Assembly (NCBI GenBank): GCA_050084985.1
Contig: JBITNC010000001.1
Span: 146,010,001-146,074,000, forward strand
DNA from: Nageia nagi
Taxonomy: Eukaryota; Pinophyta
Direction of reading: 5' to 3'
DNA: 64,000 bases
The notes under the pieces are model-generated. The model did no database searches, was not told where the DNA came from, and worked only from the letters and a program-made list of their open reading frames with translations. Below are positions 46,891 to 59,559 of the stretch, piece after piece (within the stretch, counting starts at the first letter, position 1; every line of letters starts with the position of its first letter). A program made the position numbers and the translations under genes.

Positions 46891-48520
46891 GAAAACCATT
46901 TTTAAAGGCTCAAATACCCATTTTGATAGCCAAGGCTCAAACATCCTAGTCAACCACCAAGGTTTAAGACTATAATTCATTTCAAAAATACTTATACATG
47001 CAAGAATGAAACTTTGAATTATATTCTCACTTTAAAAATATATTATTTTCTTCAAATTAACCGTTCATATCACTTATTAACACAAGTAGATTCTTGATAT
47101 TCAAAAATATTCTCACTTTAAAAATGTGTTATTATCTTCAAATTATCCATTCATATCACTTCTTGACACAAGTAGATTCTTCATATTCAAAAATACTATA
47201 GAAGCTATAATTTCCATTATGTTTATAATTTAAAATCTCCTCATGATGTTGTAACATATTTTACAAACTTGTTAAACTAGTTAATTAATTTTTGTAATGA
47301 AATATAGTATTAAATTTATTTTAAGGTATTTAAACTAAAATATACTTATAAAAATATTGAAATATAGTATATTTTACTTTATCCAATCACACTCACATGA
47401 AATTAATTATGATATCATATCATTTATTGTTACTAGATAAATAAATATGTTATTGTATTATATCCTATTATTGAAACTTTTATACATAAGTGTAAATGTT
47501 TGAATAATATTTTAACCTAAATTTATTTACTTTAAGATATTCCACACATCAATAATTTTTTTATAATGCAATATGCAATAGGATCTTATCAATTACTAAC
47601 CTTAACATTATAAAGAGTTTACAGATATTTGAGATTTCAATTTCTATAATGATCTTGATTGACGAAAATGAATATATCTTATATTTACTTAATTTTAAAA
47701 TTTTAACTCTTGAAATTTTACTATCATTATAATTTTTCAAACATCATAATTTCAACCTTAAAATATGTATATAGCTTCTAAATATGTTGATCCTTAAATT
47801 GCCATCTTTGAGTACCTTAAACTTATTACTTCATTTTCTTTATTCAATGAATCTGATTTATGGATCAAGGACCAAATGCCACTCTAATGTAATGCTTAGA
47901 TATGATCTAGGATTAATTAAATTTAATGAAATAAAAGTTTAATATTTAAATAGTAGGTTGGGGTATATGAACTTCTTTGATAATGAGAGACTATATAATT
48001 TTTAATAAAATAAATACTAGTTAGTATATTATATATAATGTATTAGATAGTATATATTATATACAATAAAATAAGTAGAATATATGTGTAATTTTTTATT
48101 AATTTAATTTCACTTATATTTTTAATAATAACTTCAAGGCATGTAGTACCTTTTACGTTTCATTTAATAGACTATTTATGGTTTAATTTTATCATATCAT
48201 ACAAGAAAACTTATTTAAGAGTGGTAAATATATGTCTCCCTAGTATGTAATAATTAATCAAGATAACAAGAGGTTAGGATTGTCAAATACATATAACTCA
48301 TTCATGTAGATCTCATACTTCTAAATGGCACATTGGTTAAGAGAAAATGATTATCAATTTTGTGATAATAATTGAAAACTCTTTTTTTAATAAAATGTTT
48401 TTAAGAATATTAAGATAAGATGATATTTATTGTATCACATTTTCTTGTTCATAACAATGTGTGCTCTTACAAGATACAAAATAATTTAATTTTCTTAAAA
48501 TTTATGGTTTTATAGTTTTT
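46891..48520. other. AT-rich DNA with one 76-bp duplication
   Basis: Apart from the duplication at 47033-47196 I see no gene, repeat or motif that can be assigned. Confidence 0.5.
47033..47196. repeat. 76-bp tandem duplication
   Basis: ATTCTCACTTTAAAAATATA at 47033 recurs as ATTCTCACTTTAAAAATGTG at 47109. The rest of the unit also matches (CTTCAAATTA, TTCATATCACTT, CACAAGTAGATTCTT). Confidence 0.85.
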
Positions 48521-51500
48521 TGTAATTCTAACACCTATTCTTGTTAACATTTTACCTATTATTGATATCACAAAATCAAAAAAAAAATAGAACTTTTTTT
48601 TATTAGTTTAAACACTTGATTGATCTAAGAATGGACCAAGTGATCCATATGAGCATATCGATGCTACTAACTAGTCAGTAATCACATGGCAAGATTGGCC
48701 AAATCTGGGTTAGCCACTCCTAAAAAATTCCTTCTAGTGTTCACCCCATAATGCTCATCTCATTAGGAGATACCTCATAAGTTATCCCACCATTTCTGCT
48801 CATAAACTATGCAACAAATATTTTGGTCAAGGTGTAGTGGTTTCCTACTTGGGGCTCATATCTCATATCACCTAAGAGAATGTACATTCACTAGGTTAAG
48901 TATCCTATTTTGATGATAATCCTTCAACTTATAGGATTAGATAGTTTTTTCATATAAAAACTTCCTTATGAGTAGGTAAACATCATCACCTATGGAATAA
49001 TCATCATACTCCTATACACTAAACTGCAAGTAGTATGACTACTAAATTACCCTCATCTGCTAATTATAGTTTTATCAACTACTATCCTCATATAATATCC
49101 TGTCAAGGATATATGAGACACTAGCCTACCCATATATATCATCTAGGCTCACCATGGGGTTCTACATCCTTGTGCCCATATCTTGGGTAGCCATGGGTAT
49201 TGGAGCAATACCCTCACATGGTTTTTATAGTCTAGTAAGTTTTAAGCAAGGTTATAAAATAAATCCACCCAATGTACTATCAATCCTAGAAATAATTGAT
49301 CCTAGATCAATTATTATAGTTGTTAGGTTTTATGCTTGCACCAAGAATTAGATGTTACCTTAGTTTAATTTCATGATAAACAAATCAATGTTTACATTTT
49401 TAAACTAATAAGTAATAACTGAATAATGTATGTAAGAAGTTTCAACCCAAACTTGTTCAAGAAGTCATTGAGAATATTTGAGAGTACTACACTTGTCTCA
49501 TATACATGGTGTTTGTGTATAGAGTACTAATTTATAAGAATTTTACATGCTATAATTTAGTAATGTTATATATCATTTTCCTTATTATTGAGACAATCCA
49601 TAAGTTCCCTTCTTGTAGATATAATTCAATTTCATGAATTCTACTCTATCCTTCTAGGGCTTATCACCTAACATAGATCCTCTCTAAATTTCCATACCAA
49701 GTATCATTACTCAAGATGGTTATTCATTTCATGAGACTATAAATATCTTCAACTTCATTGTTATTTTTTCTTCTCATTAGGAACTCTTATTTGTTTTCTC
49801 ACTTCAATCTAATTTTTTATATTAATTACTATGTCTTATGAACTCACATTTATCATAGGTTAATCCAAATTTATTTAGTTATATTAAGTGATACATTTAG
49901 AAGTATCTAGGGTTAATGGTATCTATTCATAATGCTTGATTTAGTAGTATTCCATACTTAAATAGGAAGCGTAGTGTTACCAAATAATTCTATTTCTAAT
50001 AGGGATCCTTTATTTTTACATAATATGAGTAATGCCTTACAATCTTAGCTTATGAATAACTTGGGATAATAGTATTATCCTTGAAATAAGTTCATAATTA
50101 CACCTATACATATGAAGTAGATGTTTCATTTTTGTAAAGCTAAGGATGTAGTCATAATTTTCTTGCATTATATATACTAATATCATGTTGGAAAACTTTT
50201 GATACATATAAGATTATCCTTCCTTGGATTATTACCAATAGGTTTACATATCAATTGTAGGCTATGATAGCTCCATATCAAACATGAATATCATAGTCTA
50301 TCAAAGTATATGATATTATCAAATGATACATCATGGATTACAAAACACTTAATTATTACATATATGTACCTTACATATAGTGTGGGGAATTTGTATCATA
50401 TAATTGTAGAGTTATTTGATGAAGTGCATTAAGTCTTCATTCTTTAGAAGTAAAACCTTTCCAATTTCATCCTTCATGATCCTCCAATGGTCCAAGGTTC
50501 ATTTATTGTGGGTACTAGGAATGGCTTATTAGTACTAAGAATCAAGACAACCTCTGACCAATATGTATATTATTCTAAATGCATTATAAATTATCCAAAT
50601 AATTTAGATATCTTATCTATTGGTCTTAGGAGGTTTTATGTTCTCTTAAAAACTACCTCCATTCCTTGGTTGAAGGGAAAAATTTCATGATTTAGTTGTT
50701 ACACATAACTCTTTTTGAAAATAATGTTAGGAACTGATCATCATACTACAAGGTTCATATTCATGGTATATCCTTTTCACATGTTACATTCATAAAAATT
50801 GATTTCTTTAACATAATTATTTCTATCAATGAGGTTTAATTATCATCTAATATTTAATTAATATTGGTATACACTATTTTCTCTAACCACATGTTATACT
50901 TCCAATGAAATCATGGCTCCTAATTAATTTTATAACATTTATACATCACACATATGTATTGTAAACCCTTGTTATCAATTTAATAATAAATGAATACCAT
51001 GTAGTAATTAAATATGGAACTTTGAATTTAGAAAATGGATTCATATATAGTGGTTTTCCAATTTCAATTAATGCCTCTTGAATTATGTAATCTACAACCA
51101 ACTTATTGGGGAGAAAGCCACATTACAGTGTAGGAAATAAAGAAAATACTCATGTTGAGGTCCTACAAAGACTCTAGCCATATTGTACATAATAAATATA
51201 ATGCTTCAACAAAAATAATACTATTGATTGAAGAACCTATTAATAGTTTGATGAATATCTTATTTCTACTATGCCTTCTACTTTTTGGTTAATGCCAAAC
51301 TAGTTACACTAATGGGATTCCATTATAAATTGCCTTATCTAAAGTGCATTATGCTCTAAAGGAAATATGTTCAATAAGTTTTATAAATAATTTACATGTA
51401 AACCTCATTGGAAAATACTCTCATAGAATACATAAGTCATCAAAAATGAACAAAACGAAAATTTTGGAGGGTTCTTGGGACAAATGCCTCTAGGATGCAA

Positions 51501-51885
51501 ATTAATATTGGGATAGGTATAACATAGAAGCATTAACCACCTATTTCATTTTTTATCTTAGGTATTGTTATGACCATGTGAAGTACAAATCAAAGAGTAC
51601 CTCAAAATACTAATATCCATGGATAAAAGGCCACATATGGTGCATGAAAAAGGCTCTAAAATTGTTGCAAACTATCCCGTTGTCATACCTCTTCACAGAT
51701 AGAATAAGTGGGAATCAAAATGTAGGATGTGTGCATCATAAAATCTTGTGAGTTGCCTAATAATTTACGTCATTCATGCACCATATCATTAGAATAATAT
51801 GTGAAGAGAAGACATGGGAGGCATATATTATGTAAGCCTCAGAATAGCTAGACCCAATGCCTCCTACAACACCATCTCATGGGTA

Positions 51886-51890
51886 CATAA
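51886..51890. repeat. Target-site duplication CATAA, left copy
   Basis: CATAA directly before the left LTR of the nested element; CACAA follows its right LTR at 56464-56468. One transition separates the two, as expected for an old 5-bp duplication. Confidence 0.75.
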
Positions 51891-52365
51891 TGATGGAATT
51901 GAAGGATTCCATACAACCAAGATATCTTGAAGTTTCTCCAATAAATCTACCATTTATCCATCTATCAAAGAAAGAAATAATAAAACAAAATATAACACAT
52001 CATATATAATGGTTTTTCCATCTCTTAGGAGTACATCCACTTTGAACCATCATTCTATTACTTCTCACAAGATAACTCTCCTACAACTCTACATGAAAGG
52101 CATTATCATGTTTGATCAGGTTTGATCAAATAACATAATGAGAAGAGTACCTTTCTATTGATAAGAACTAACCCACCCTTTAACCTTCCTTTTACCCAAG
52201 GGTAAGTTTAAAGATGTTCTTATATTTATCCTCTTTCTATATTTATTTCTCTTTCTATTTTTATTCCCTTAATGCTTTACGGTATCTAAAGATACTTTAA
52301 GCATTAAGTGAATTTATTTTAAAGAGCAATATTACATAATAAATATTTCATTACAAATTCCAACA
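51891..52365 (-). repeat. 3' LTR of the nested element
   Basis: 475 bp, TGATGG...CCAACA. It includes a hairpin at 52268-52308: CTTAATGCTTTA and GGTATCT paired with AGATAC and TTTAAGCATTAAG. The right LTR keeps the same hairpin. Confidence 0.9.
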
Positions 52366-53022
52366 CTCCCTCTTAATGTAATATTGGATAGAGAGTCAAA
52401 AAAATAATGAGAAATAAGAAAGAGAAAGTAGAAGAGAGTTCTCCTCCAAGAAATACAAGTGGAGATGAGAAGTTTTTACATATTTGAGAAAGTAATAGAA
52501 TATAGATGGTTCTACAATGGCTCAACTATATAATCATTTTAACAAATGATTTTACAATACAATCATTAATTAAAAAATGGTTTCTTTCTTCAAGCAGCTC
52601 AAAAACAAGATCAAATAGATACATCATATACACTCATCTAAGATATTTCATCCATGAATTGATCAAATATACCAAGTCATCACATATGCACAATCAACCA
52701 AGTGATATTAATGCATTTTCAACCAAGTATATAAAAAATATTATTAAAAAAATTGATTTTTGATTTTTATATTTATGTATTTTAGATCATTATTTTGTAT
52801 TTGTTGAAGGTATCATCATATCATAATATTTCATAATTTATTTCTTCCCCTTGATGATAACTTCACCAAATAAATATTTATGTGATCACATTAGCTTAAC
52901 CATGTCACAAATTATCAAAAAATAATATAACTAAATCATAAGTTTAGATTTTTAAGCCACATATACCAACTTGACCAAACACAAAGCCAATATTTACAAA
53001 GCATAAGCCACATACTAAATCA

Positions 53023-53151
53023 ACTTGAATTTAATTAGAGCAAGCCAAGATGCCATAATAAATAAACTTGAATTTAACAAGAGTGAGTCAATATGCCATA
53101 ATAAATAAACTTGACTTTACCAAGAGTGATTCAAGATGACATCTTAATCAT
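53023..53151. repeat. 43-bp tandem repeat, three units
   Basis: Units start at 53023, 53066 and 53109, each with ACTTGAATTTAA or ACTTGACTTTAC, GAG, CAAGA/CAATA, ATGCCATAATAAATAA (the last unit diverges at its end). Confidence 0.8.
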
Positions 53152-53231
53152 GCTACTAGTTAAGATGTATATGATGGAAAAAGATAGCATTCATGCAATA
53201 AGGATGCAATTTTCCATCAAATATTGTAATG

Positions 53232-53362
53232 TGGAGAAGGGTAAACTTTTTTAACCACTCTAACATTCAATAATCATGAAGAAGGTTTAACCTTTTTAAC
53301 CACTCCAATAATATAGTTATGGAGAAGGTCAAACCTTTTTAACAACTCCATACATTACAAAT
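53232..53362. repeat. About 44-bp tandem repeat, three units
   Basis: Units start at 53232, 53277 and 53320 with TGGAGAAGG or TGAAGAAGG, then AACCTTTTTAACCACTC or a close variant. It lies in the same internal region as the 43-bp array. Confidence 0.75.
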
Positions 53363-54894
53363 AGCAATGTGGTAAACAATCCATTATGATGGATCTAACT
53401 TCCTAACATGGAGGAATAATATGGTAAACAATGCCCCATAAGTCATCACAAATATGTGAAGCTAATACTCATTGTCACAATCCTCCTAAGGATGAACTAA
53501 GCATTACTTCAATCCTTCTTGAGAAAAAATTTATTAACCTTAGCAATTAGAATTTAGGTAAAAAATATCAATGAATTCTTGTTTTTATGGACAATAAACA
53601 CAAAGTCCTATAAAAAATTTACTTCTTGATAAAAAATATGCTTGAATATCATACTCCCTCTTAAGGGTAATTTCATTAAATAATTAAGGCAATTTACAAA
53701 ACTCTACAAAATTAGAGAGGAATGTTCATTTTCCAAAGGTACTTACACACTTCCTTTCCAAAACAAGATTAATATTGCATTATCAATATCCTCAATAAGT
53801 CTTGTGGAGAAATTTTAAAACTTGTTCACTCCAATAAGTATAATACCCAATGTTGAGTAAGTTTATAAACTCTACTCTAACAAGCATGTGTGCACAACAA
53901 AAAACATCCAACTAGGATAAAAACATAATGTGCATAACCAATGAGGATAGAAATATTTAAAGAAAGCTTACACAAACTTTTTACTTCAAATGATATGCAT
54001 ATTAACTAGCAATTTATAATCCAATGCACATTAGGCATACTGAAATTTTTGCAATATAAATTAATGCAACCAATAAATTTTGTATATATCAAAGGTTGAA
54101 AGAAATTTTCACTTAAATTTCAAATATTATGCACATCTAAGCACATCACATTAATAAGGAGAGGGAATATCAGTGTTTTGGAAGAAATTTTTAATTAAAT
54201 TTTTCTCTTCAAAATTTTGATTGAAGTGGGGTGGACATTATTAATAATTTTTTTAAAAGATTACCTTAAAAAATTAAAATAAATATGTACAATTGGAATA
54301 TTTTCCAATTAGTATCATAAGATTATAAACATAATCTCATTTTATCCAAAAATATGTGTGTCCAAGACATAATTTTGCAAAATAAATTAGTTTGTAATAT
54401 TTTACAAAAAAAAATGTTATAGTTATAAACCATAAGCATGTGTGTTGCAAAAGCTTTTAATGTTATAATAACATTATCAAAAGTTTTCAAATAACAATTT
54501 TAAGCTTTATTGAAAAAATTAGGAAAGGTCATATTCCTTACCATAAAGTAAGAAATTACACATGATAAATTAAACATACTAATGTGCTTTGTATTTAAAT
54601 ATTTTACCTTTAAATATTTAAATAACAAATAGTTTACAAAAAAAATTAAAAATAAATTTGATATTAACACTTACCACCACATAGTTAAATATACCAATTT
54701 TTTAAAAAAAATTGATAAGGTAACATGTCTTTTGTAAAATTTCCAAAAAAGTTTATCTTTATATTAAAAATATGCATAAAGTAAAAAACTTGCCTTATAA
54801 AATAAGTACAAAACCTTCCTTTTTTTATTAATAGAATTTATATCTAAAAAAAAAAAAAAACTTATTTTTTAAATAAAAGGCAAAAAAAAAATTA

Positions 54895-55440
54895 AATGAA
54901 GGGGCTACTTGCCAAGACTATGGTGCACCATCCCATTGGAGAGGGTTGTTGGCCTATGCCACATATGCCTCCTCTATAGAGAGAAGGCCAACTAGTGCTA
55001 AGTGAACCATCCCAAGGGGGGCATCAGCTAAGGCTAAGTGTACCTCCCAAAGGGGGATAGATGGCCTACACCGAGCATGCAAGCTTAAAGAGGTAAGTGA
55101 TTGGCTATTATGCCATGTACTACCCCATAAGAGGGAAGCCACCAGCCAAGGTCAAGTGCACCACTCCCAAAGGGGGGCCATTGGCTTGAGATAAGTGTGC
55201 CACCCTAAAGGGGGCCATTAGCCAGAGCTGAGCATGCTTCCTCCAAGGGGGGCCTCTAGCCTAAGCCATGCACACCTCCCCAAGTGGCTCCATCAACCTT
55301 ATGTACCTCTCTAGTCCATATGTACCTCCTTAAGAGGGGCTACTAACCTAAGCTAAGTGTGCCACCCAAAGGGGTTGACTAGCTAAACTATCATGCCCAC
55401 CAGTGCCATCAACTATTGCCAAGCACATCCCACTAGGGTG
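54895..55440. repeat. GC-rich minisatellite, 36-42-bp units, about 12 copies
   Basis: Units begin with GGGG or GGGGGCC and run through RGCCNAAGCTAAGTG to TACCNCCCAAAG. Well-kept examples start near 55175, 55212 and 55250. Unit length varies. The block is far richer in G and C than anything around it, while its flanks are nearly pure A/T. Frames through it are open for up to 62 codons on the minus strand (54954-55142), but with variable unit length this does not look like a conserved protein repeat. Confidence 0.75.
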
Positions 55441-55975
55441 GAAAGTTTTTTATTATTTTTAATATATTTAAAAAAACTATTTTTAAATAAAATATTCTAT
55501 TAAGAAATAAAAAAAATAAAAATAAATTTGTGTAAAATATTTTTTTTTTAAATTTAACATAATATATATATAGAAATAGACACACACTATTTTTTGTAAG
55601 TATATATAATACATATATTTTAAACAAACTAGATATTGCAATGCAATTTTTACAATAATACTAGAATTGTAAAAATTACAAGAATAGCATTATAGTTTAA
55701 AAATAATTTGCAAAACTTAAACTATAATCACTCATTATTGCTATACTAAATCAATTTTACTCAAAACATGCATATTATAGCTACACATTAAGCAATATTA
55801 CTTAAAAATTTGCAACTAAAAAACTATTATTAGTAAATAGTAATGTATAGAAATAGCATAGAAATTGAACTAAAATGTTATTATAAACAATATTTGATAA
55901 AGAATAAGGTAGGAGGGAGATTATACCTTCAAACCTTTTTACCTCAAGAAAGAAGAGGAAGGACCTACAAGGAAT

Positions 55976-55988
55976 GGCTTTAATACCA
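55976..55988 (-). other. Primer-binding site of the nested element
   Basis: TGGTATTAAAGCC on the minus strand, two bases after the 5' LTR. It matches the initiator tRNA-Met site except for one C-to-T and one G-to-A change. Confidence 0.75.
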
Positions 55989-55990
55989 CT

Positions 55991-56463
55991 TGATGGAATT
56001 TAAGGATTCTATATAACCAATATCACCTTGAAGTTTCTCCAAATATACCATTAATCAATATAGCAAAGCAAGAAACAATCACATAAAAGATAACACATCA
56101 TGTATAGTGGTTTCTCCATCTCTTGAGAGTGCATCCACTTTGAACCATCATTCTATTACTTGGAACAAGATAAATCTCCTACAACTATACATGACAAGCT
56201 TTAGCATGCTTGATCAAGTTTGATCAAGTAACATAATAAGAGGAGTACCTCTCTATTTATAAGAATTAACCCATCCTTTAACCTTCCTTTTACCTAAGGA
56301 TAAGATTGAAGATGTTCCTATATTTATCCTCTTTCTATATTTATTTCTCTTTCTATTTTTATTCTCTTAATGCTTTAAGGTATCTAAAGATACTTTAAGT
56401 ATTAAGTGAATTTACATTAAAGAGAAATATTACACAATAAATATTACATTATAATTTCCAACA
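55991..56463 (-). repeat. 5' LTR of the nested element
   Basis: 473 bp; pairs with 51891-52365. Long unchanged blocks include TTGAACCATCATTCTATTAC and TTTATCCTCTTTCTATATTT. Confidence 0.9.
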
Positions 56464-58159
56464 CACAATACACTAGGGAGTTTTATTGAAAGGGCCTACA
56501 AGTGATCTAGAAATTGGAACAGAGATTAAAGGTCTTCATAGATTCCCATTACCATTTCATGGCATGATGTATTCAATGATTAGTATGTTCAAAAATAATA
56601 ATTAAAATGAATATTCCACATAAAATAATTGTACTTTAAACTTCTCACTAAATAGATTTGATTTTAAAAACAATAAACTTTTCTCCTTTTTACTTTAAAG
56701 ACAAGTGCCACCAAGCCATCACATTTAAGAATATCAAATAAAATGAATAATATGTCCTTATAATAAGAGTGAAACTATTACAAATAATTAACATCATTAA
56801 CATTTCATAAACCTTGGTCAAGTAGTCCTTTCTTTACAGCATACTAAATAATACCAAATAAATCCATGACTATAGCTAGACATTTTAGCATTAGTATCTA
56901 AAATGAAAAGGAATGCAGCTAGGCTTGAGAGGAGGGGATTTCTTTTTGCCTAGGAATCTAAGCCAAAGTTTGAAAATAGAGGAAAATATTATGATAAGGT
57001 GTATTTTTCTAAGGTTTATACATTTATTTATTACCAAGGTTAGTATAATATTTCCAAAATAAGTTTCTATTCATCTAGCTCAAGAACTTTTTTATGGAAG
57101 GTATTGCTATTCTATTTTATTTTTTGTGGTGGGTCTCAATTCATTTTGCTGGTAAGTGTGGTGTAAGAAAAAATATTTTGAATCCTTTATATTAGACTTC
57201 AAATTGAGTCTAATTATTTTTTGTGCCTAACAAAAGGATATAAGGTATGTGGGGATCTAATCTCCATCATTTTTGTAAAATCACAAAATACCTTTGTAAC
57301 CTCTGCAACAAGAAAATAATCCTTTTTAACTATAACTTTTTAATTTCACCCAATTTACTAAAATCCTTAATTGAAAAATTTAAATTCAATGAATATAATA
57401 TTCCTTACCTCATATGAAGATAGTCAATAAATTTGGGAAGAGTACATCAAACTTTTGACACACTTTTTTACCTATAGTGATCCCTTCATCTTGCAAAGTA
57501 ATTTCACTAGTGCACACATATACATACAATATCAAAATTGAATATTATGTATAATAATTATTGTATGCATCTATATGATCTATAATGTTCCTTAGGATTT
57601 GTTAATAAATCAACATCAATCATTTCCTCACTCTTACCAATTCATTCCCATAACCAATTCACCCTTGGTCCCTTAGTTCCTTATGTTAACTCCTCATCTT
57701 GACTTAACTTGTAGCTTGTGCCATAAAATCTCAAATCCAACATCAAATTGGCACAACTAATGTATATATCCATTCAAAATTACTCATTTCACATTATAAA
57801 TAATCTTAATCATAATCAAATCCTTAATGGTGTTTGAGTCTCAATAAGTTCAATTGGGAGGGTCATTACATACTAACCCCCTTAAAAGGACCACAATCAC
57901 CTATGTTCTTAAATATGATCATAAAGTTTTGATAATATTTTACATATTCACTCAAGCAAATAAGGAGATTATTTTCTCATGGTGGATTCATCTTCCCAAG
58001 TGGAATACAACTCAAAGTACTTATCAGACTAGACTAAATATTCATTAATCTTCTAACTTGTTAGTTTCCTAGTTCTAAAAGATAGGATCCTAATAGACTT
58101 AACTTCAATAGAATCATGGTCTAGCATATACAAATTAAAAAGAAAAATCCCACAAATGA

Positions 58160-59290
58160 GAAGAGTTAGCAACATATTTTCTTAGTAGAGAGACATGAAA
58201 GACATCATGCATTTTTTACAAACTTGGTGGCAAAGCAAGTTTGTAGGCAATTGGGATCTTCTTCTCAACTATTTCAAAAGGATCAACAAACCAGGCATCT
58301 AATTTGCTAGAATTTATGACACTTTCAATTGTTAGATTCATACAAATACTTTTTATCCACATAAAATTCTCAAAGAGTTCTCTCAAGATGAGGATAACTC
58401 TTTTATCAATCAGTAGCTTCCTTGAGCTTTCATTGAATGGACTTTAGCTACTCCTTCATTTGCTTTAACATTTTATATTAGATCATGAATCAATCCTCTC
58501 AATTGTACCAAGACAAAGGAGTCATGCATCTCCTTTTATAAAGAACCTCAAAGGGTCTATTCCAAAATATGAATGGTATCTATTACTATAGGCAAATTTA
58601 ACTAAGTAGAGGTAATCTTCCCATTTAGTTTTTTGCTCCAAGCAGTACATTCTAATAATGTCCTCAATAACTCTATTCACTCATTCAATCTAGACATCTT
58701 TCTCTTGGTGATATGTTAAAATCATGTTCAACTTCATTCATAATTCCTTATCCAATGCTTTCCAAATGACAAAGGTGAACTTAGAATTCCTATCTAAGAT
58801 TATCACCTCAAGAAATTCATGCAAATTGAAAATTTCATGGGACAATTTATTTTCCACTATAGGGGAATCATTAGTGGTGTTGCTAGTTATGAAATGCACT
58901 ACCTTAGTCAATCTATCAATCATTACTAAACTTAAGTCATGATGGATTTTTATTTTTGAAAAACCAATAATAAAATCCATCAAAATTACCTACCATTTAT
59001 GCATATGAACATCATATAGATACAGATATCCACTTGGATGTTGATGTTCCACCATCACTTTTTGATATTCAAGATATCTTGTTATAAATTTTGCTATATC
59101 TCTTTTTATGCCATCCTAATAAAATCTCTAGTTTAGGTCTTCTCTCATCTTTTTACCTCCCAAATGTTCTACATACGGGGGATGATGGGTATCTTTCATG
59201 ATCAATCTTCTTAAATTTCATTCTTTGAGATGACTAATCTATCCTTAAAACAGATAATTCTATCCTTTTCAATAAAATCTTAGGATTATG
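58160..59290 (-). pseudogene. Gypsy integrase
   Basis: In order: a FKDRLVI segment near 59280; the zinc-binding HHCC region with HHPPYVEHLGGKKM, where both cysteines of the CxxC pair are Tyr codons TAT (59074-59076 and 59065-59067); the core starting LMDFIIGFSKIKIHHDLSLV (58983 down) with VMIDRLTKVVHFI and a second Asp in IILDRNSKF; the VNRVIEDIIRMYC segment after a damaged catalytic-Glu region; and the end with KLDAWFVDPFEIVEKK, AYKLALPPSL and MHDVFHVSLLRKYV. The last part is the GPY/F-type module that closes integrase in plant chromovirus-like and related gypsy elements. A chromodomain is not visible. Multiple stops make it non-functional. Confidence 0.85.
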
Positions 59291-59389
59291 GGGTACATTT
59301 CCCTATCAATTCCTAAATAGACTTACAATATGTGTCTTCTTACTATAAAACATTCACTTGGTTTCACAAATGAAATTGAATTGTTCTCA

Positions 59390-59530
59390 TGGTATTTCTA
59401 TCTAGATCCAAATCTAATTGCCACCCATTTTTCAAAATGTTTGGTGCCTTTGACATATATTTAACTAACGAATTTGAAATAAAACTATTTCTAGCACCAT
59501 AATCTATCAAGGACCTAAAAGATTTGTTAG
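59390..59530 (-). pseudogene. Gypsy aspartic protease fragment
   Basis: The minus-strand frame reads LIDYGARNSFISNSLVKYM and then a NILKNGWQLDLD segment. This matches the L-I-D-S-G-A-(T/S)-x-x-F-I-S motif with Ser of DSG replaced by Tyr. The stretch follows the zinc knuckle by about 100 codons as usual. It would process the polyprotein. It is broken downstream, where the reverse transcriptase should begin. Confidence 0.7.
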
Positions 59531-59559
59531 AACTTTTAACAAGGATTTGAAGATGTGTG

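Larger units (their letters stand above)
51891..56463 (-). mobile_element. Non-autonomous LTR element nested in the gypsy LTR, 4573 bp
   Basis: LTRs at 51891-52365 and 55991-56463 begin TGATGGAATT and end TTCCAACA. On the minus strand a PBS TGGTATTAAAGCC (55976-55988, two G-to-A/C-to-T changes from TGGTATCAGAGCC) follows the right LTR. A polypurine tract ATTAAGAGGGAG (52366-52377) precedes the left LTR. Together these fix the minus orientation. The 3.6-kb internal part has no gag or pol frame but carries three clusters of tandem repeats. It must have depended on proteins from another element. LTR identity is roughly 85-90% by eye. Confidence 0.88.
48521..57870 (-). repeat. Left (3') giant LTR of a gypsy element, split by a nested element
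   Basis: The left edge is set by similarity to the right copy, which starts at 60929 after a PBS: TGTAATTCTAACACC here, TGGAATGGTAACAC there. The right edge is TGTAATGACC on the minus strand, ending at 57870 just after a polypurine tract. Leaving out the nested element and its duplicated site (51891-56468), the LTR is about 4.77 kb. Similarity to the right copy can be followed from 48521 to about 51500, where the window ends in the other copy. The part 56469-57870 is assigned by position only. No proteins are encoded. Confidence 0.6.

Noticed and set aside
54954-55142. 62-codon minus frame in the GC-rich minisatellite as a repeat protein
   Set aside because: Unit length varies and is not kept to multiples of three, so the open frame follows from composition and not from selection.
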